Origin: Methylobacter marinus A45
GTDB lineage: Bacteria; Pseudomonadota; Gammaproteobacteria; Methylococcales; Methylomonadaceae
DNA length: 64,000 nucleotides
Direction of reading: 5' to 3'
Assembly (NCBI RefSeq): GCF_000383855.1
Contig: NZ_KB912877.1
Location: 4,754,048-4,818,047, forward strand
Shown: one piece after another, positions 28,218 to 38,400 of the stretch
Position numbering within the stretch: the stretch's first letter is position 1
Layout: each line of letters begins with the position of its first letter
Notes under the pieces: generated by a model
Databases searched by the model: none
What the model was told of the DNA's origin: nothing
What the model saw: the letters and a program-made list of their open reading frames with translations, nothing else
Made by a program: the position numbers and the translations under genes

Positions 28218-28985
28218 ATGTCTTTACATAACCCACGACAAAATTATCTGATTAATGCGCTGCCGCCGTTCATCTTCGAACGCTTGTCGCCGCACCTGGA
28301 ACTGGTTCCCATGCCGCTCGGCGAAGCACTGTACGAGTCCGGGGATCCTTTGTATCACGTTTACTTCCCGACAACCTGCATCGTATCCCTGCTTTATGTG
28401 CTGGAAAACGGCGCATCGGCCGAAATTGCCGTGGTCGGCCATGAGGGCATGGTTGGAGTGGCCTTGTTCATGGGCGGCGGAACCATGCCCAACCGGGCGG
28501 TCGTGCAAAGCGCCGGACACGCCTATCGCATGAAGGGCAGCGTACTCAAACAGGAATTCAACCGCTCCGGCGGGCGCCGTTACGGCATGCTGCACCAATT
28601 GCTGCTGCATTACACTCAGGCGCTGATGACGCAGACCTCGCAAACGGCGGTCTGCAACCGGCATCATTCGGTCGACCAGCAACTGTGCCGCTGGTTGTTG
28701 CTGAGCATGGACCGGCTGCCCTCGAATGAACTGACCATGACCCAGGAATTGATCGCCAATATGCTCGGCGTACGCCGCGAAGGCGTCACGGAGGCGGCGG
28801 GAAAACTGCAGCAAGCCGGCCTGATCCAGTATAGCCGCGGGCATATCACCATCCAGGACAGGCCGGGACTGGAACAGAGGGTCTGCGAATGCTACAAGGT
28901 GGTCAAGCAGGAGTTTGATCGCCTGCTGCCTTCGGACCACACTCAGATTCAGGACCACTTTCGTTCATTGAAATACGCTCGCTAG
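28218..28985 (+). CDS. Crp/Fnr-family transcription regulator
   Basis: 255 residues. N-terminal cyclic-nucleotide-binding-like barrel (about 20-140; HVYFPTTCIVSLLYVLENG, EIAVVGHEGMVGVALFMGG) and a C-terminal winged helix with LTMTQELIANMLGVRREGVTEAAGKLQ as recognition region. No FNR-type N-terminal Cys cluster, so oxygen sensing by Fe-S is unlikely. I infer it controls the preceding stress island through GTNCG-N4-CGNAC sites, one of which lies upstream of it. Confidence 0.9.
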   Translation: MSLHNPRQNYLINALPPFIFERLSPHLELVPMPLGEALYESGDPLYHVYFPTTCIVSLLYVLENGASAEIAVVGHEGMVGVALFMGGGTMPNRAVVQSAGHAYRMKGSVLKQEFNRSGGRRYGMLHQLLLHYTQALMTQTSQTAVCNRHHSVDQQLCRWLLLSMDRLPSNELTMTQELIANMLGVRREGVTEAAGKLQQAGLIQYSRGHITIQDRPGLEQRVCECYKVVKQEFDRLLPSDHTQIQDHFRSLKYAR

Positions 28986-28998
28986 CCCGGATATTTCA

Positions 28999-29274
28999 TA
29001 AAACCACAGAGAACACGAAGAACACGAAGAAAATCATGGCATTACCAATTCTCACCGATAACTTCATGAACTCATTATGAAATATTTGCAAGTAATTGAA
29101 TTGCTAAGCCTTCGTGTGCTCGATTGCTGTTCCAGACGCAATTCTACCGCCTCCATCCTTGGATAGCGTTCGTGTCCTTCGTGGTGAAATATTCAGGCTA
29201 GACCGGAAAAGAGGCTGTGAAAGCATTCTGTAAAGAATCGTTCTGACACGCTGATCCCCTACTTTCACAGCCTC
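28999..29274. repeat. Inverted-repeat region related to the element at 4611
   Basis: Arms with ACACGAAGAACACGAAG (near 29010) face CGTGTCCTTCGTGG (near 29170), as in the 4611 element. A second pair, GAGGCTGTGAAAG (29211-29223) and CTTTCACAGCCTC (29262-29274), is perfect over 13 bases and lies at the very end of the sulfatase gene, where it may also act as terminator. Confidence 0.7.
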
Positions 29275-29276
29275 AT

Positions 29277-31199
29277 CTATTGATAGCGGTTTAATCGGTG
29301 CGACCAGATATAATCGGCCGATTGATAATAAGCCATTTCTTCCTCGATCAACCGGACCGCTGAGCCGATCTCGACGGGCCGATGCGCGCCCAAGGGGTCC
29401 TCTATCACATCAATCCTCTGCTGCGGGGACAAATACACCAGCTTATTGTTTTTCACCAGACCGAGTTTCTGGTAATTGCTGATCAGCGCCCGGCCCTCGT
29501 CTTTGGGCAGGCGCATAAGATCGCGGCCGTAAAACTGGCTTTCATAGCTGAAGTTCAAAAGCCCCAAAATCGTCGGCGCGACGTCAATCTGGCTGGACAG
29601 GATATCGTTGCGCTTGGCCGGCACATGCTTGGGCGCATAAATGAACAGCGGGATATGGTATCTGTCCACGGGCAGATCCACCTTGCTCGCGCTGCCCGCG
29701 CAATGATCGGCCACCACGACGAAGAGGGTATCGTCGAACCAGGGCCTGGTTTTGGCCAGACCGATGAATTCCCGTAGCGCGTAATCGGTATATTTGACCC
29801 CGCCGGTACGGCCGATGCCCGGCGGGATATCGATTTTGCCCTCGGGATAGGTATAAGGCCGATGATTGCTCGTGGTCATGATCTGAAAGAAAAACGGCCG
29901 GCGGTTTTGATAATCCCTGTCGGCTTCCTTGAGCGTGCGCTTGAGAATAATGTCGTCCGATACCCCCCAGGCATTGGAAAAAGTCACTTCCTCGTCGGTA
30001 AAATCAGTCTGGTCGATGATGCGATAGCCGTTGCCGGCAAAAAACGCGTTCATATTGTCGAAATAGCCCCGACCGCCGTATAAAAACGCCGTATCGTAAC
30101 CGCGCTGCTGGAACACATGGCCCAGATTGAATAAGTTGCCGTTGTCAGGCCGCTTGACGATGGATTGCCCCGGCGTCGGTGGAATCGACAGCGTCAAGGC
30201 TTCCAGCCCGCGGACCGTGCGCGTGCCGGTCGCGTAAAAGTTGGTGAACAACAGGCCTTGCTCAAACCATTCGTCCATGAACGGCGTAATGTGCTCGGTA
30301 TTGCCGAAACGCGTTAAAAACTCGGCGCTCAAGCTCTCGACGGTAATCAGAATCACATTCAGGTGTTTCTCTTCTCCAGCGTGTTTGATCGTTCGCCTGA
30401 TGTTATACAGCTCTTTGTCGGATGAGTGGGCATTCGCGGCCAGTTTTGCCCTGATGACGCCGGACAACTGCCGGTCATCGCCCAATTTATAAAAATGCCG
30501 GTAATCCAGTTCATTATTCCGAAAAGCCGCGAAAAACTGGTAAGGGCCATTGGCGGCCAGTTCATTCAGATAAGTATTGGCGGAAAACTGATGCGCCGAC
30601 TGCCCGACCCCCACATAGCTGATCAGCGGCAGGCTCAGTAAAGCAGCCGTGATTTTCAGCCGTGATAGAAACGGTTCGCTGGCTTTGAAACTCTTCGCCA
30701 GCAGTTTTCGCATTGCCAGAAAACAGGCGGCCGTCACGATAAAAATCCCTGACAGAATCTTGCCCAGCGGATACGACTCAATGATATTGCGCACCACTTC
30801 ATGGGTGTAAATCAGATAGTCGACGGCAATAAAGTTAAATCTGACGCCGAATTCATCCCAGAACGTCCACTCCGCCATCTCGACAAAAAAAAGGCCGTAT
30901 AAACTGACGAAAAAACCGGCAAAAACCAGGATCCTGTTGAGTTTGCTCTGATAGGCCGCGTTCGGCAGCACCAGCAAATACAACGCGAAAGGAATCATCA
31001 GATAACTGAAAAAAGCCAGATCGTTAACAACGCCCAGCAGAAAAACCAGGGCTATCGAATAAAACGAAACATCCAGGTCCGCCAGTTGCCTGATCAGCAA
31101 CGCGGTCCTGAGCAGGGCGGAACCGCCCAGGTTAATCAATAAAAACAGCAAAATACCGGAAAACCGCGATTGCTCAAATAATCTTGCTACTACAGCCAT
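29277..31199 (-). CDS. LTA-synthase-like sulfatase-fold phosphoglycerol/phosphoethanolamine transferase
   Basis: 640 residues from the ATG at 31199 (AGGAAG upstream; the longer frame starts inside the PAP2 gene). Five or so N-terminal membrane helices to about residue 200, then an alkaline-phosphatase-fold domain: LNVILITVESLSAEFL (metal Glu), the candidate nucleophile Thr in GTRTVRGLEALTL, and VVADHCAG. LtaS-like enzymes in Gram-negatives transfer phosphoglycerol or similar groups to envelope glycans or lipids. Overlaps the PAP2 gene by ten bases. Confidence 0.9.
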   Translation of the reverse strand: MAVVARLFEQSRFSGILLFLLINLGGSALLRTALLIRQLADLDVSFYSIALVFLLGVVNDLAFFSYLMIPFALYLLVLPNAAYQSKLNRILVFAGFFVSLYGLFFVEMAEWTFWDEFGVRFNFIAVDYLIYTHEVVRNIIESYPLGKILSGIFIVTAACFLAMRKLLAKSFKASEPFLSRLKITAALLSLPLISYVGVGQSAHQFSANTYLNELAANGPYQFFAAFRNNELDYRHFYKLGDDRQLSGVIRAKLAANAHSSDKELYNIRRTIKHAGEEKHLNVILITVESLSAEFLTRFGNTEHITPFMDEWFEQGLLFTNFYATGTRTVRGLEALTLSIPPTPGQSIVKRPDNGNLFNLGHVFQQRGYDTAFLYGGRGYFDNMNAFFAGNGYRIIDQTDFTDEEVTFSNAWGVSDDIILKRTLKEADRDYQNRRPFFFQIMTTSNHRPYTYPEGKIDIPPGIGRTGGVKYTDYALREFIGLAKTRPWFDDTLFVVVADHCAGSASKVDLPVDRYHIPLFIYAPKHVPAKRNDILSSQIDVAPTILGLLNFSYESQFYGRDLMRLPKDEGRALISNYQKLGLVKNNKLVYLSPQQRIDVIEDPLGAHRPVEIGSAVRLIEEEMAYYQSADYIWSHRLNRYQ

Positions 31200-31900
31200 T
31201 GCAATTGCTTCCTGAAAAACAGCATGAATAATACAAATGAAGAAAACCAGCACACGGCCAGCGCGAACAAGTCATGCGTTAAAAAATGCGCGCCACGCAT
31301 CTGCTGGGCGATGCCATAGACCATGCCTAGGCCCAGGCCAAAACATAACCCGTAAAATTTGTAGTCCGGTTTCACCAGCAACAGGAAAAAATACAGATTG
31401 AGGAAAGTGAATCCCGCGCCGGCATGCGCCGCGGGAAAACAATGTCCCACTTCCAGATTGCCGCCCGCATAATCGAATAGCCGCACATAGGGTTTATCGC
31501 CACCGAACAACTCAAGGCTCCAGGGACAATAAATATGGGTATGATTTTTCAGCAACACGATAATCAGTGGCCCGCTTATACCCGAAATCAGTAAAAAAAG
31601 CAGATGCCGGCGATAACGAAAAAAGGCTGAATCCGCCCGCAATGAAATCAGCCAACAGAGCGCAACCGCGGCTGCCAGCAAGTACGTGAAATAGCGGCCG
31701 CCGACATGCAGGACGTTTTCGGTCAGCCAGCTTTCCTTATGCGGCCATTGGTGCAAGCCGGCATTATAAAAATGCCCGGCGATCCATAAATCCACATGGA
31801 AATACTCCAGGACCGCAAGCACAAGCACAAACAGCAACAACGGAATGATGAAATGGACAAGGACAAACTTATCAAAATTTAGCTTGGTCGGTTCCAGCAA
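31190..31900 (-). CDS. PAP2-family membrane phosphatase
   Basis: 236 residues, six membrane helices. Catalytic motifs: KNHTHIYCPWSL (the Kx6-P element, with Cys where many have Arg), CFPAAHAGAGF (PSGH-type His) and RGAHFLTHD. Acts on lipid phosphates in the periplasmic leaflet, for example lipid A, undecaprenyl or phosphatidylglycerol phosphate. With the sulfatase-fold transferase it forms a two-gene envelope-modification operon. Confidence 0.9.
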   Translation of the reverse strand: MLEPTKLNFDKFVLVHFIIPLLLFVLVLAVLEYFHVDLWIAGHFYNAGLHQWPHKESWLTENVLHVGGRYFTYLLAAAVALCWLISLRADSAFFRYRRHLLFLLISGISGPLIIVLLKNHTHIYCPWSLELFGGDKPYVRLFDYAGGNLEVGHCFPAAHAGAGFTFLNLYFFLLLVKPDYKFYGLCFGLGLGMVYGIAQQMRGAHFLTHDLFALAVCWFSSFVLFMLFFRKQLQWL

Positions 31901-32096
31901 ATCCTGTTTCCTTCGGTAATAAAGACAACAGTTTAAGAAAGACAGGGTTAAACAAAAGTTAACGCAGTGTTAATTTTGCGTTAATTGTAAGCACGAACAA
32001 AAAACCACTTTTTTTTTATGGTTATTATGTTATAGTTAGCCCGCTGGTTTTCTTAACAGCATTTTTAAATATTCATATATTCTGAAGGTACATAAA

Positions 32097-32297
32097 ATGA
32101 TTGAAAATCAAGAGAAAGATAATTTCTGGCTGATGATTGGCGTTGGTGTTGTTGTTTTTGCTGCCGTCATATTCTTTGTCAAAGGCTCCGAGAGTGGAAA
32201 ATATGAAACTGCAAAAAGATTAATAGCGGAAGATGCCAATAACTCTGCTTATGCTGTTGGCCACGACGTCAATAAAAAAGCTGAAAGCGCATTATAA
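32097..32297 (+). CDS. Small single-helix membrane protein
   Basis: 66 residues: polar N terminus, one membrane helix (WLMIGVGVVVFAAVIFFVKG), charged tail. GAAGGT site eight bases before the ATG. No family recognised. Convergent with the histidine kinase gene, separated by a hairpin. Confidence 0.7.
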   Translation: MIENQEKDNFWLMIGVGVVVFAAVIFFVKGSESGKYETAKRLIAEDANNSAYAVGHDVNKKAESAL

Positions 32298-32366
32298 TAA
32301 TCCGAGGAGGTTCGATTTTTCGATAGGCCTGTGAACAACTATCGATAAAACGACAAAGCTTTTCAC

Positions 32367-32395
32367 CGGTTCCCAAACCTTCGGTTTGGGAACCG
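32367..32395. terminator. Bidirectional hairpin between convergent genes
   Basis: Perfect 13-bp stem CGGTTCCCAAACC / GGTTTGGGAACCG with a TTC loop. On the minus strand GTGAAAAG follows; T tracts are weak on both sides. Placed between stops at 32297 and 32402. Confidence 0.65.
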
Positions 32396-32401
32396 AAGCC
32401 A

Positions 32402-33676
32402 TCAAACCGTTGAATCCGAGCTGAACAACCATTGCACTTGCGTGCCTTCGTCTTTAACACTGTCGATTTTCAGCTGCCAACCGTAATATTCACAAATACG
32501 CCTGGAAATAGCCAGACCCAGGCCACTGCCCTGACTGGCCTGCCCCCGATAGCCCCGTTCGAATATCCGGTTCAATTCATCCGTATCGATACCCTGCCCC
32601 GTATCGGCGACCACAAACGCATCTTCGTAGAGGGAAATCGTCACGCTGCCCTGGCGGGTATAAGTAAACGCGTTTCTGATCAGATTACCCATCAACATCG
32701 AAATAACCGGCGGCGAAGCGTTAATGCGGGGCGATCCGTTAAATTTCTTGATGACTTGTACCTGCGGGCTTAACAAATTCCTGTGTTCCTCTGTCAAACG
32801 GTCAATGATCGCAACCAGTTCGGTTTTATCGGTTGCTTCATTCATGGACACGGGGCCGCGGGCCAGGCTTAGCAAAGTCGCCAGGCGTGCTTTCATTTCA
32901 GTGGCCGAACGTTGCATCCGCTCTACGCGCAGTCTGATATCATCGGGCAGATCGGGGCGCAGCAACAATCCCTCGGCGGCGGCCATGATAATGGCCAGCG
33001 GGGTCCTTAATTCGTGGCTGGCATTGCCGGTGAACTCTCTTTCACGCTGGATTAACGCCTGCAGGCGTTCCTTATAGACATCGAATTCCAAAGCCAGCAT
33101 GCCGACCTCGTCGTTGGTGTAATCCACTGATATGTAATCGGAGGAATTTTCCAGATTCAATGTCCGGATACGCGAAGCCAGCGTCGATATCGGCTCAATG
33201 ACTTTTTTGGAAAGCCAAAGTCCGGACCAGGCGGACATCCACAGAATAATGACGACGGCGGCAAACAGATACGTTATAAGCTTGTATTCCAGCCTTTCCA
33301 GACCGGTATCGTCGTGGACTATATAATATCGGGCCGAGTTATGCGCCTTGATCACGACATCATAACTGTGCCGGTTGTGATCGACGTCATGAATGCCTTC
33401 CGGATAGCCCGACAGAAAGCCGATTTCATCCGGCAACTTGCCGCCTGCCTCTTTATATATAATCCAGTTTTTCGACGCCTGCATCGACAGCGCCGGATTA
33501 CGCTCCGCCTGCTGGATGAAATGATCCAGCTCTCCGATTAGATAAGAGCCTATCATTTGCCTTTCCAGCGAATCAAAGGCCACAATCACGAACGCCACCA
33601 TCAACGCGCTCAACAACAGCCCCAGCAAGGGATAGGATAGGAATATCCGGAATCTTAGCTTATGCCGATACGGCAT
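32402..33676 (-). CDS. Sensor histidine kinase of a two-component system
   Basis: 424 residues. Membrane helices at about 13-35 and 133-152 enclose a periplasmic sensor of about 95 residues; HAMP (~155-205), HisKA with H221 in FTGNASHELRTPLAII, and a HATPase domain with MLMGNLIRNAFTY, VVADTGQGID and QGSGLGLAI. Phosphorylates the response regulator next to it, with which it overlaps by 17 bases. Signal unknown; the PepSY gene in the operon may take part in sensing. Confidence 0.93.
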   Translation of the reverse strand: MPYRHKLRFRIFLSYPLLGLLLSALMVAFVIVAFDSLERQMIGSYLIGELDHFIQQAERNPALSMQASKNWIIYKEAGGKLPDEIGFLSGYPEGIHDVDHNRHSYDVVIKAHNSARYYIVHDDTGLERLEYKLITYLFAAVVIILWMSAWSGLWLSKKVIEPISTLASRIRTLNLENSSDYISVDYTNDEVGMLALEFDVYKERLQALIQREREFTGNASHELRTPLAIIMAAAEGLLLRPDLPDDIRLRVERMQRSATEMKARLATLLSLARGPVSMNEATDKTELVAIIDRLTEEHRNLLSPQVQVIKKFNGSPRINASPPVISMLMGNLIRNAFTYTRQGSVTISLYEDAFVVADTGQGIDTDELNRIFERGYRGQASQGSGLGLAISRRICEYYGWQLKIDSVKDEGTQVQWLFSSDSTV

Positions 33677-34349
33677 GACTTTGCTTCAATTGATAGCCCA
33701 CGCCTCGAATGGTATGCAGCAATGGAGTGGAAAATGGCTTGTCGATAGCTTGGCGCAGATGATGAATGTGTACGCGTAACGCTTCCCCGTCGGGCGGGCT
33801 ATCGCCCCAGATGCTGTATTCAAGATGCGGCCTTGAGACAACCTTGGGCGATTGCCTCATCAGCAATTCCAGGATCTGGAATTCAATCGCGGTCAGCTCG
33901 ATCAACGTCCCGGCCCTTCTGACCTCGCGCGTTTCGGGCATCAGCTGCAAATCGCCGACACTCAATGACGTCGGTTGGTGCAGGCCGGCAGTGCGGCGCG
34001 CCAATGCATCAAGCCGGCACTTTAATTCCTGCAATGAAAAAGGTTTAACCAGATAATCATCCGTACCGTGCTCAAAACCGCTAAGCCGGTCTTCCAAGGT
34101 ATCGCGCGCGGTCAGCATCAACACCGGCACCCAGTTGCCGGCATCATGGCGCAAGCGCCGGCATAGCTCCAACCCGTCCATGCCCGGCAGCGTCAAATCC
34201 AGAATAACCGCATCATACTCATTGACCACGGCCAGATGCAGACCGGTAACCCCATCGGCCGCGGTATCTATCGTATCGCCCTGAAGCTCAAGAAAATCGG
34301 CCAGTTCGCTGCATAGATCCTGGTTGTCTTCAATAATAAGTAAACGCAT
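33660..34349 (-). CDS. OmpR-family response regulator
   Basis: 229 residues from the ATG at 34349. Receiver domain with the acidic pair E7/D8, phospho-acceptor D51 (VILDLTLPGMDG), T80 and K102; C-terminal winged helix (LTAIEFQILELLMRQSPKVV, then VRVHIHHLRQAI-type region and HTIRGVGYQL). Partner of the kinase at 32402. Confidence 0.94.
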   Translation of the reverse strand: MRLLIIEDNQDLCSELADFLELQGDTIDTAADGVTGLHLAVVNEYDAVILDLTLPGMDGLELCRRLRHDAGNWVPVLMLTARDTLEDRLSGFEHGTDDYLVKPFSLQELKCRLDALARRTAGLHQPTSLSVGDLQLMPETREVRRAGTLIELTAIEFQILELLMRQSPKVVSRPHLEYSIWGDSPPDGEALRVHIHHLRQAIDKPFSTPLLHTIRGVGYQLKQSHAVSA

Positions 34350-34375
34350 AACGTCAGGCGTCTTGCAGTTAGCCG

Positions 34376-34843
34376 TTAATTGCGTTCTTTTTTGATGATA
34401 TTGCCTTTGCCATCGATGGTAAGGCTCCACTCCTGATTGTTCGAGACGACCGTCAAGTCGTACTCCTCCCCCGGGCCGTTGGGATTGACGATTAATATCG
34501 CTTCCTTGATTTCAAACGTTGTAAACTCGGCTTTCAAATTGGCATCGACAGCTTCCGGCATCAGATTCATGGCATCGATTTTTTCGCCGCTGACATAAAA
34601 ATGCCCGTTTTCCCTATAAAGCTCAATCAGATCGCTCTCGCCGTCCTTAAAATGAATTTCATACACCGCCTGGCCAAAATGTGTCTTTCGTTCGGCCTCG
34701 ATATCCGCGGCATTGGGGTGTTGTTCATGAATCCGGGCCATGATTTTTTCGGGAATGGCTTCTTTTGCCACAACGGCGGCACCGACGGCGAATGCGGGCA
34801 TAGCCAGGACTAAAAAACCGAGGTTTAAAAGATATTTGCGCAT
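34376..34843 (-). CDS. Periplasmic PepSY-like protein of the two-component operon
   Basis: 155 residues. Signal peptide (LLNLGFLVLAMPAFA) and two PepSY-like repeats (IPEKIMARIHEQHPNAADIE; ALYEIHFKDG-type strand; second around VVSNNQEWSLTIDGKGNII). Such proteins often occur with OmpR-type regulators and may modulate the sensor or bind metals. 26 bases upstream of the regulator start. Confidence 0.8.
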   Translation of the reverse strand: MRKYLLNLGFLVLAMPAFAVGAAVVAKEAIPEKIMARIHEQHPNAADIEAERKTHFGQAVYEIHFKDGESDLIELYRENGHFYVSGEKIDAMNLMPEAVDANLKAEFTTFEIKEAILIVNPNGPGEEYDLTVVSNNQEWSLTIDGKGNIIKKERN

Positions 34844-35460
34844 TTATATGTACCTGATAAGTAAAATATAGTGACAGAACAGCCGCTCACAATCCCTTTC
34901 ACCGAATGCGATTGCAAAGCCTGCCTATATTACTCGCCCGATTCCAACTTTCCAATCTTTCAAACGCCGACTGAAAGCCGATAGCGGTAACAAGGCGGTA
35001 TTCCGGGTACGCACTTTATTTAGAAAGTACCGGTAATATTTGGTAAACTGCGTCCGCGAAAGCTTACAATTCAGGAGCCCAGCATTTTGGCCATAATGCT
35101 TAAATATCAACTTGTAACTGCGTTGTCACAGATTGCCAGTGAGAATACGGGCGGCAAACAGGCCATGGGTAACGGCCGGCGCCGGAGTTTTTACCGTATA
35201 TCAAATCAAAACCGCTTTGAATTTCATGCTCCGCGTTATACCCTTCCATCAGATCAGAAACGCCATACAAGCGGTTTCTTGCCGTTCCGTATCCATCATT
35301 CCTTGCTCTCATTCCACATTCGACGCCGCCGGAGCAATATCAGGAGCGAGGCACAATCAACAAGGCGCACACCATCGGCATGCCGACCACCGCGGCAAGC
35401 GTATGGCGGGCTAACCCTATTGGAAGTTTTGTAACCGTCATTTATGCCCGATAGCAATCC
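34844..35460. other. Intergenic region between divergent genes
   Basis: 617 bases. Must hold the promoters of the PepSY operon and of the GGDEF-EAL gene, but no specific site, riboswitch or gene is recognised. Confidence 0.5.
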
Positions 35461-38400
35461 GTGAAATTCTCTCTTACTTCGCCTTTATTTACAGGCAAAA
35501 ACATTCCGAACCTATTGCGGGTTTATCGCTGGCCCGATTTGCCCAAATTAGCCGGATTGATGCTGACATATGCGCTATCGGTCTACATCGTACTGCGTTA
35601 TTTGACTATCGATTCAACCACCATCTCCATCACCTGGATCCCCAGCGGGGTGGGATTAGCTGCCTTACTGTCCGGCGGCCGGCGATACTGGCCGGCCCTG
35701 TTGACCGGCTCCCTGCTCGGCCGCCTTGCGCTCGGGCATGCGCTGCCGCCATCCTTATTCGTCGCCTTGAGCAATACCATCGAACCCTTGCTCGCCGTCT
35801 GGCTGCTCAGGCAGGGATTCGCCCGAAAATGCGGAAGTCCGCATCGATTCGACCCTTCATTGATGCACCCGTGCGACTATTACCGGCTGGCGCTGGCCGG
35901 CGCGACGGCCGCCGCCGCGGCGGCGCTGATCGGCGTCACGGCATTCTGGCAGGCCGGCCTGCTGACGCTGCAAATGCTGCCGGACAGCCTGCTGCACTGG
36001 TGGATGGGCAACACGCTGGGCATTATCCTGGCGGCGCCGCCGATCCTGGTATGGCGGCAAGCGCCCGGCGACTGGTTTAAACACCAACGCGCGCTTGAGG
36101 CACTGGCCTGTTTCGGCCTGGCCTTTTTGGCCGGCCAGTTTGTCTTTCTGGATTGGTTTGTCGATGACCTGGGCGGTTTTGCCAACGGCTTCATCATGTT
36201 CGCCTTTGTGGTCTGGAGCGCCGTGCGTTTCGGCCGGCACGGGGTCTTGTTGATCATCGGCATGACGTCTATGCAAGCCCTGCTGGGCGCGTTAAACGGC
36301 GTCGGCTTTTTTGCCGCCGACATCGCGCAAACCGGCCTGATCAATTTTTGGCTCTATACCCTCGAACTGACGATCGTAGGCATGGCGCTGGCGCTGGTCA
36401 TCACCGCACGCGCCCAGGCCGAGGACGAGCTGCGCATCAGCGAGGAACGCTGGAAGTGCGCCCTGGAAGGCGCCGGAGACGGCGTATGGGACTGGAATCT
36501 GCAAACGCATGAAACCTTCCTTTCCGCGTACTGCAAGGACATAGTCGGCTTGCCCTGGAATGAGCGGAAAAACAGTGACGAGGACTGGCAGTCAACCATA
36601 TACCCGGCTGACTATGAGCGCATGATGGCCGATCTGCAAGCCCATCTCGACGGCCGGACCGCCGCTTTTATCAATGAGCACCGCATTCTCTGCCCCAATA
36701 ACAACTGGAAATGGCTGGCCACGCGCGGCGTAGTAGTCAGCCGCGGCGAAGACGGCAGGCCGCTGCGCATGATCGGCACGCATAGAGACATCAGCAAACG
36801 CAAGCAGCTGCAGTGGCGACAGGTGCATACCATCCTGGAAGCATCGCCTGAATGCATGCTGCTGGTCGATCATGACGGCGTCATTCTGTTCGCCAATCAG
36901 GTTGCCGCGCGAATCTTCGCCTATCCGATCACCGAACTGATCGGCCTTGATGTTGACGCGCTGGTGCCGAAGCTCTCCCGAGCTGATCATGGCCGACAGC
37001 GCGCCGAATACATGCAGACCCTGCACCCACGGCCTATGGGACACAATAACCGGCTGGCCGCGGTCCGCAAGGATGGCTCCGAATTTCCCGTCGAAATCAG
37101 CCTGAGTCCGGTCGAGCTCGATAATCGCATGACCGTCATCGCCTGCGTCATCGATATCACCGAACGCAAACAATTCGAGCAGAAACTACAGCTTTCGGCC
37201 ACCGTCTACCGGGCCATCGGTGAAGCGATCATGATAGCCGATGCCAATAACCGCATCGTCGCCATCAATCCGGCATTCACGCAGCTGACCGGCTATACCG
37301 AGAAGGAGGCGGTCGGCCGATCGACCAAACTGCTTAAATCCGGCCGCCATGACATCGCCTTCTATCGGGACATGTGGCATACGCTGGAAAAAACCGGGCG
37401 CTGGCAGGGGGAAGTCTGGAACCGGCGCAAAAACGGCGAGGAATATTTCGAATGGCTGATGATCAACACGATTTACGACAGCACCGGCAATGTCCAGCAA
37501 CGCATCGCCATCTTCTCGGACATCACTGATCAGAAATTGGCCGAACAGACGATCTGGAAGCAGGCCAATTTCGATCCGCTGACCGGCCTGCCGAACCGCC
37601 GCCTGTTCCAGGACCGGCTGGAACAGGGCATCAAGAAAAATCACCGCACCGGCCTGCCGATGGCCTTGATGCTGCTGGACCTCGACCGCTTCAAGGAAGT
37701 CAATGATACCCTGGGCCATGACATGGGCGACATCCTGCTCACGGAAGGCGCCCGGCGTCTGATCAGCTGCGTGCGCGAAACCGACACCGTCGCGCGCCTG
37801 GGCGGCGACGAGTTCACCATTATCCTGAGCGAACTGGACAACCCCGGCAATGTCGAACGGATTGCCCAGGACATCCTGAAAAAGCTGGCCGAACCGTTCC
37901 ATTTGAAGCACGAAGTCGCCTATGTCTCCGCCAGCATCGGCATCACCTTTTATCCCGATGACGGCGAAGGCATCGATACGCTGCTCAAGAATGCCGACCA
38001 GGCCATGTACGCCTCCAAAAACCAGGGCCGTAACCGCTACAACTATTTCACGCCGTCCATGCAGGAAGCCGCCCAGACCCGCATGCGGCTGGCCAACGAC
38101 TTGCGCAGCGCGCTCGAAGCCGGCCAGTTCAGCGTGGTCTATCAGCCGATCGTGGAGATGGCGACCGGCGTGATTCATAAGGCCGAGGCGCTGATCCGCT
38201 GGCGGCACCCGACCCGCGGCATGGTCAGTCCGACCGAGTTCATCACCATCGCCGAGGAAACCGGCCTGATTATCGACATCGGCGACTGGGTGTTCCGCGA
38301 AGCGGCCTGCCAAGTCAAACACTGGCGAGAACGGCATCATGCGGATTTCCAGATCAGCATCAACAAATCGCCCATTCAGTTCCATAATGAAGGCAACAGC

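Noticed and set aside
34844..35460. Possible c-di-GMP riboswitch before the GGDEF-EAL gene
   Set aside because: No conserved GEMM-type core could be seen; context alone is not enough.
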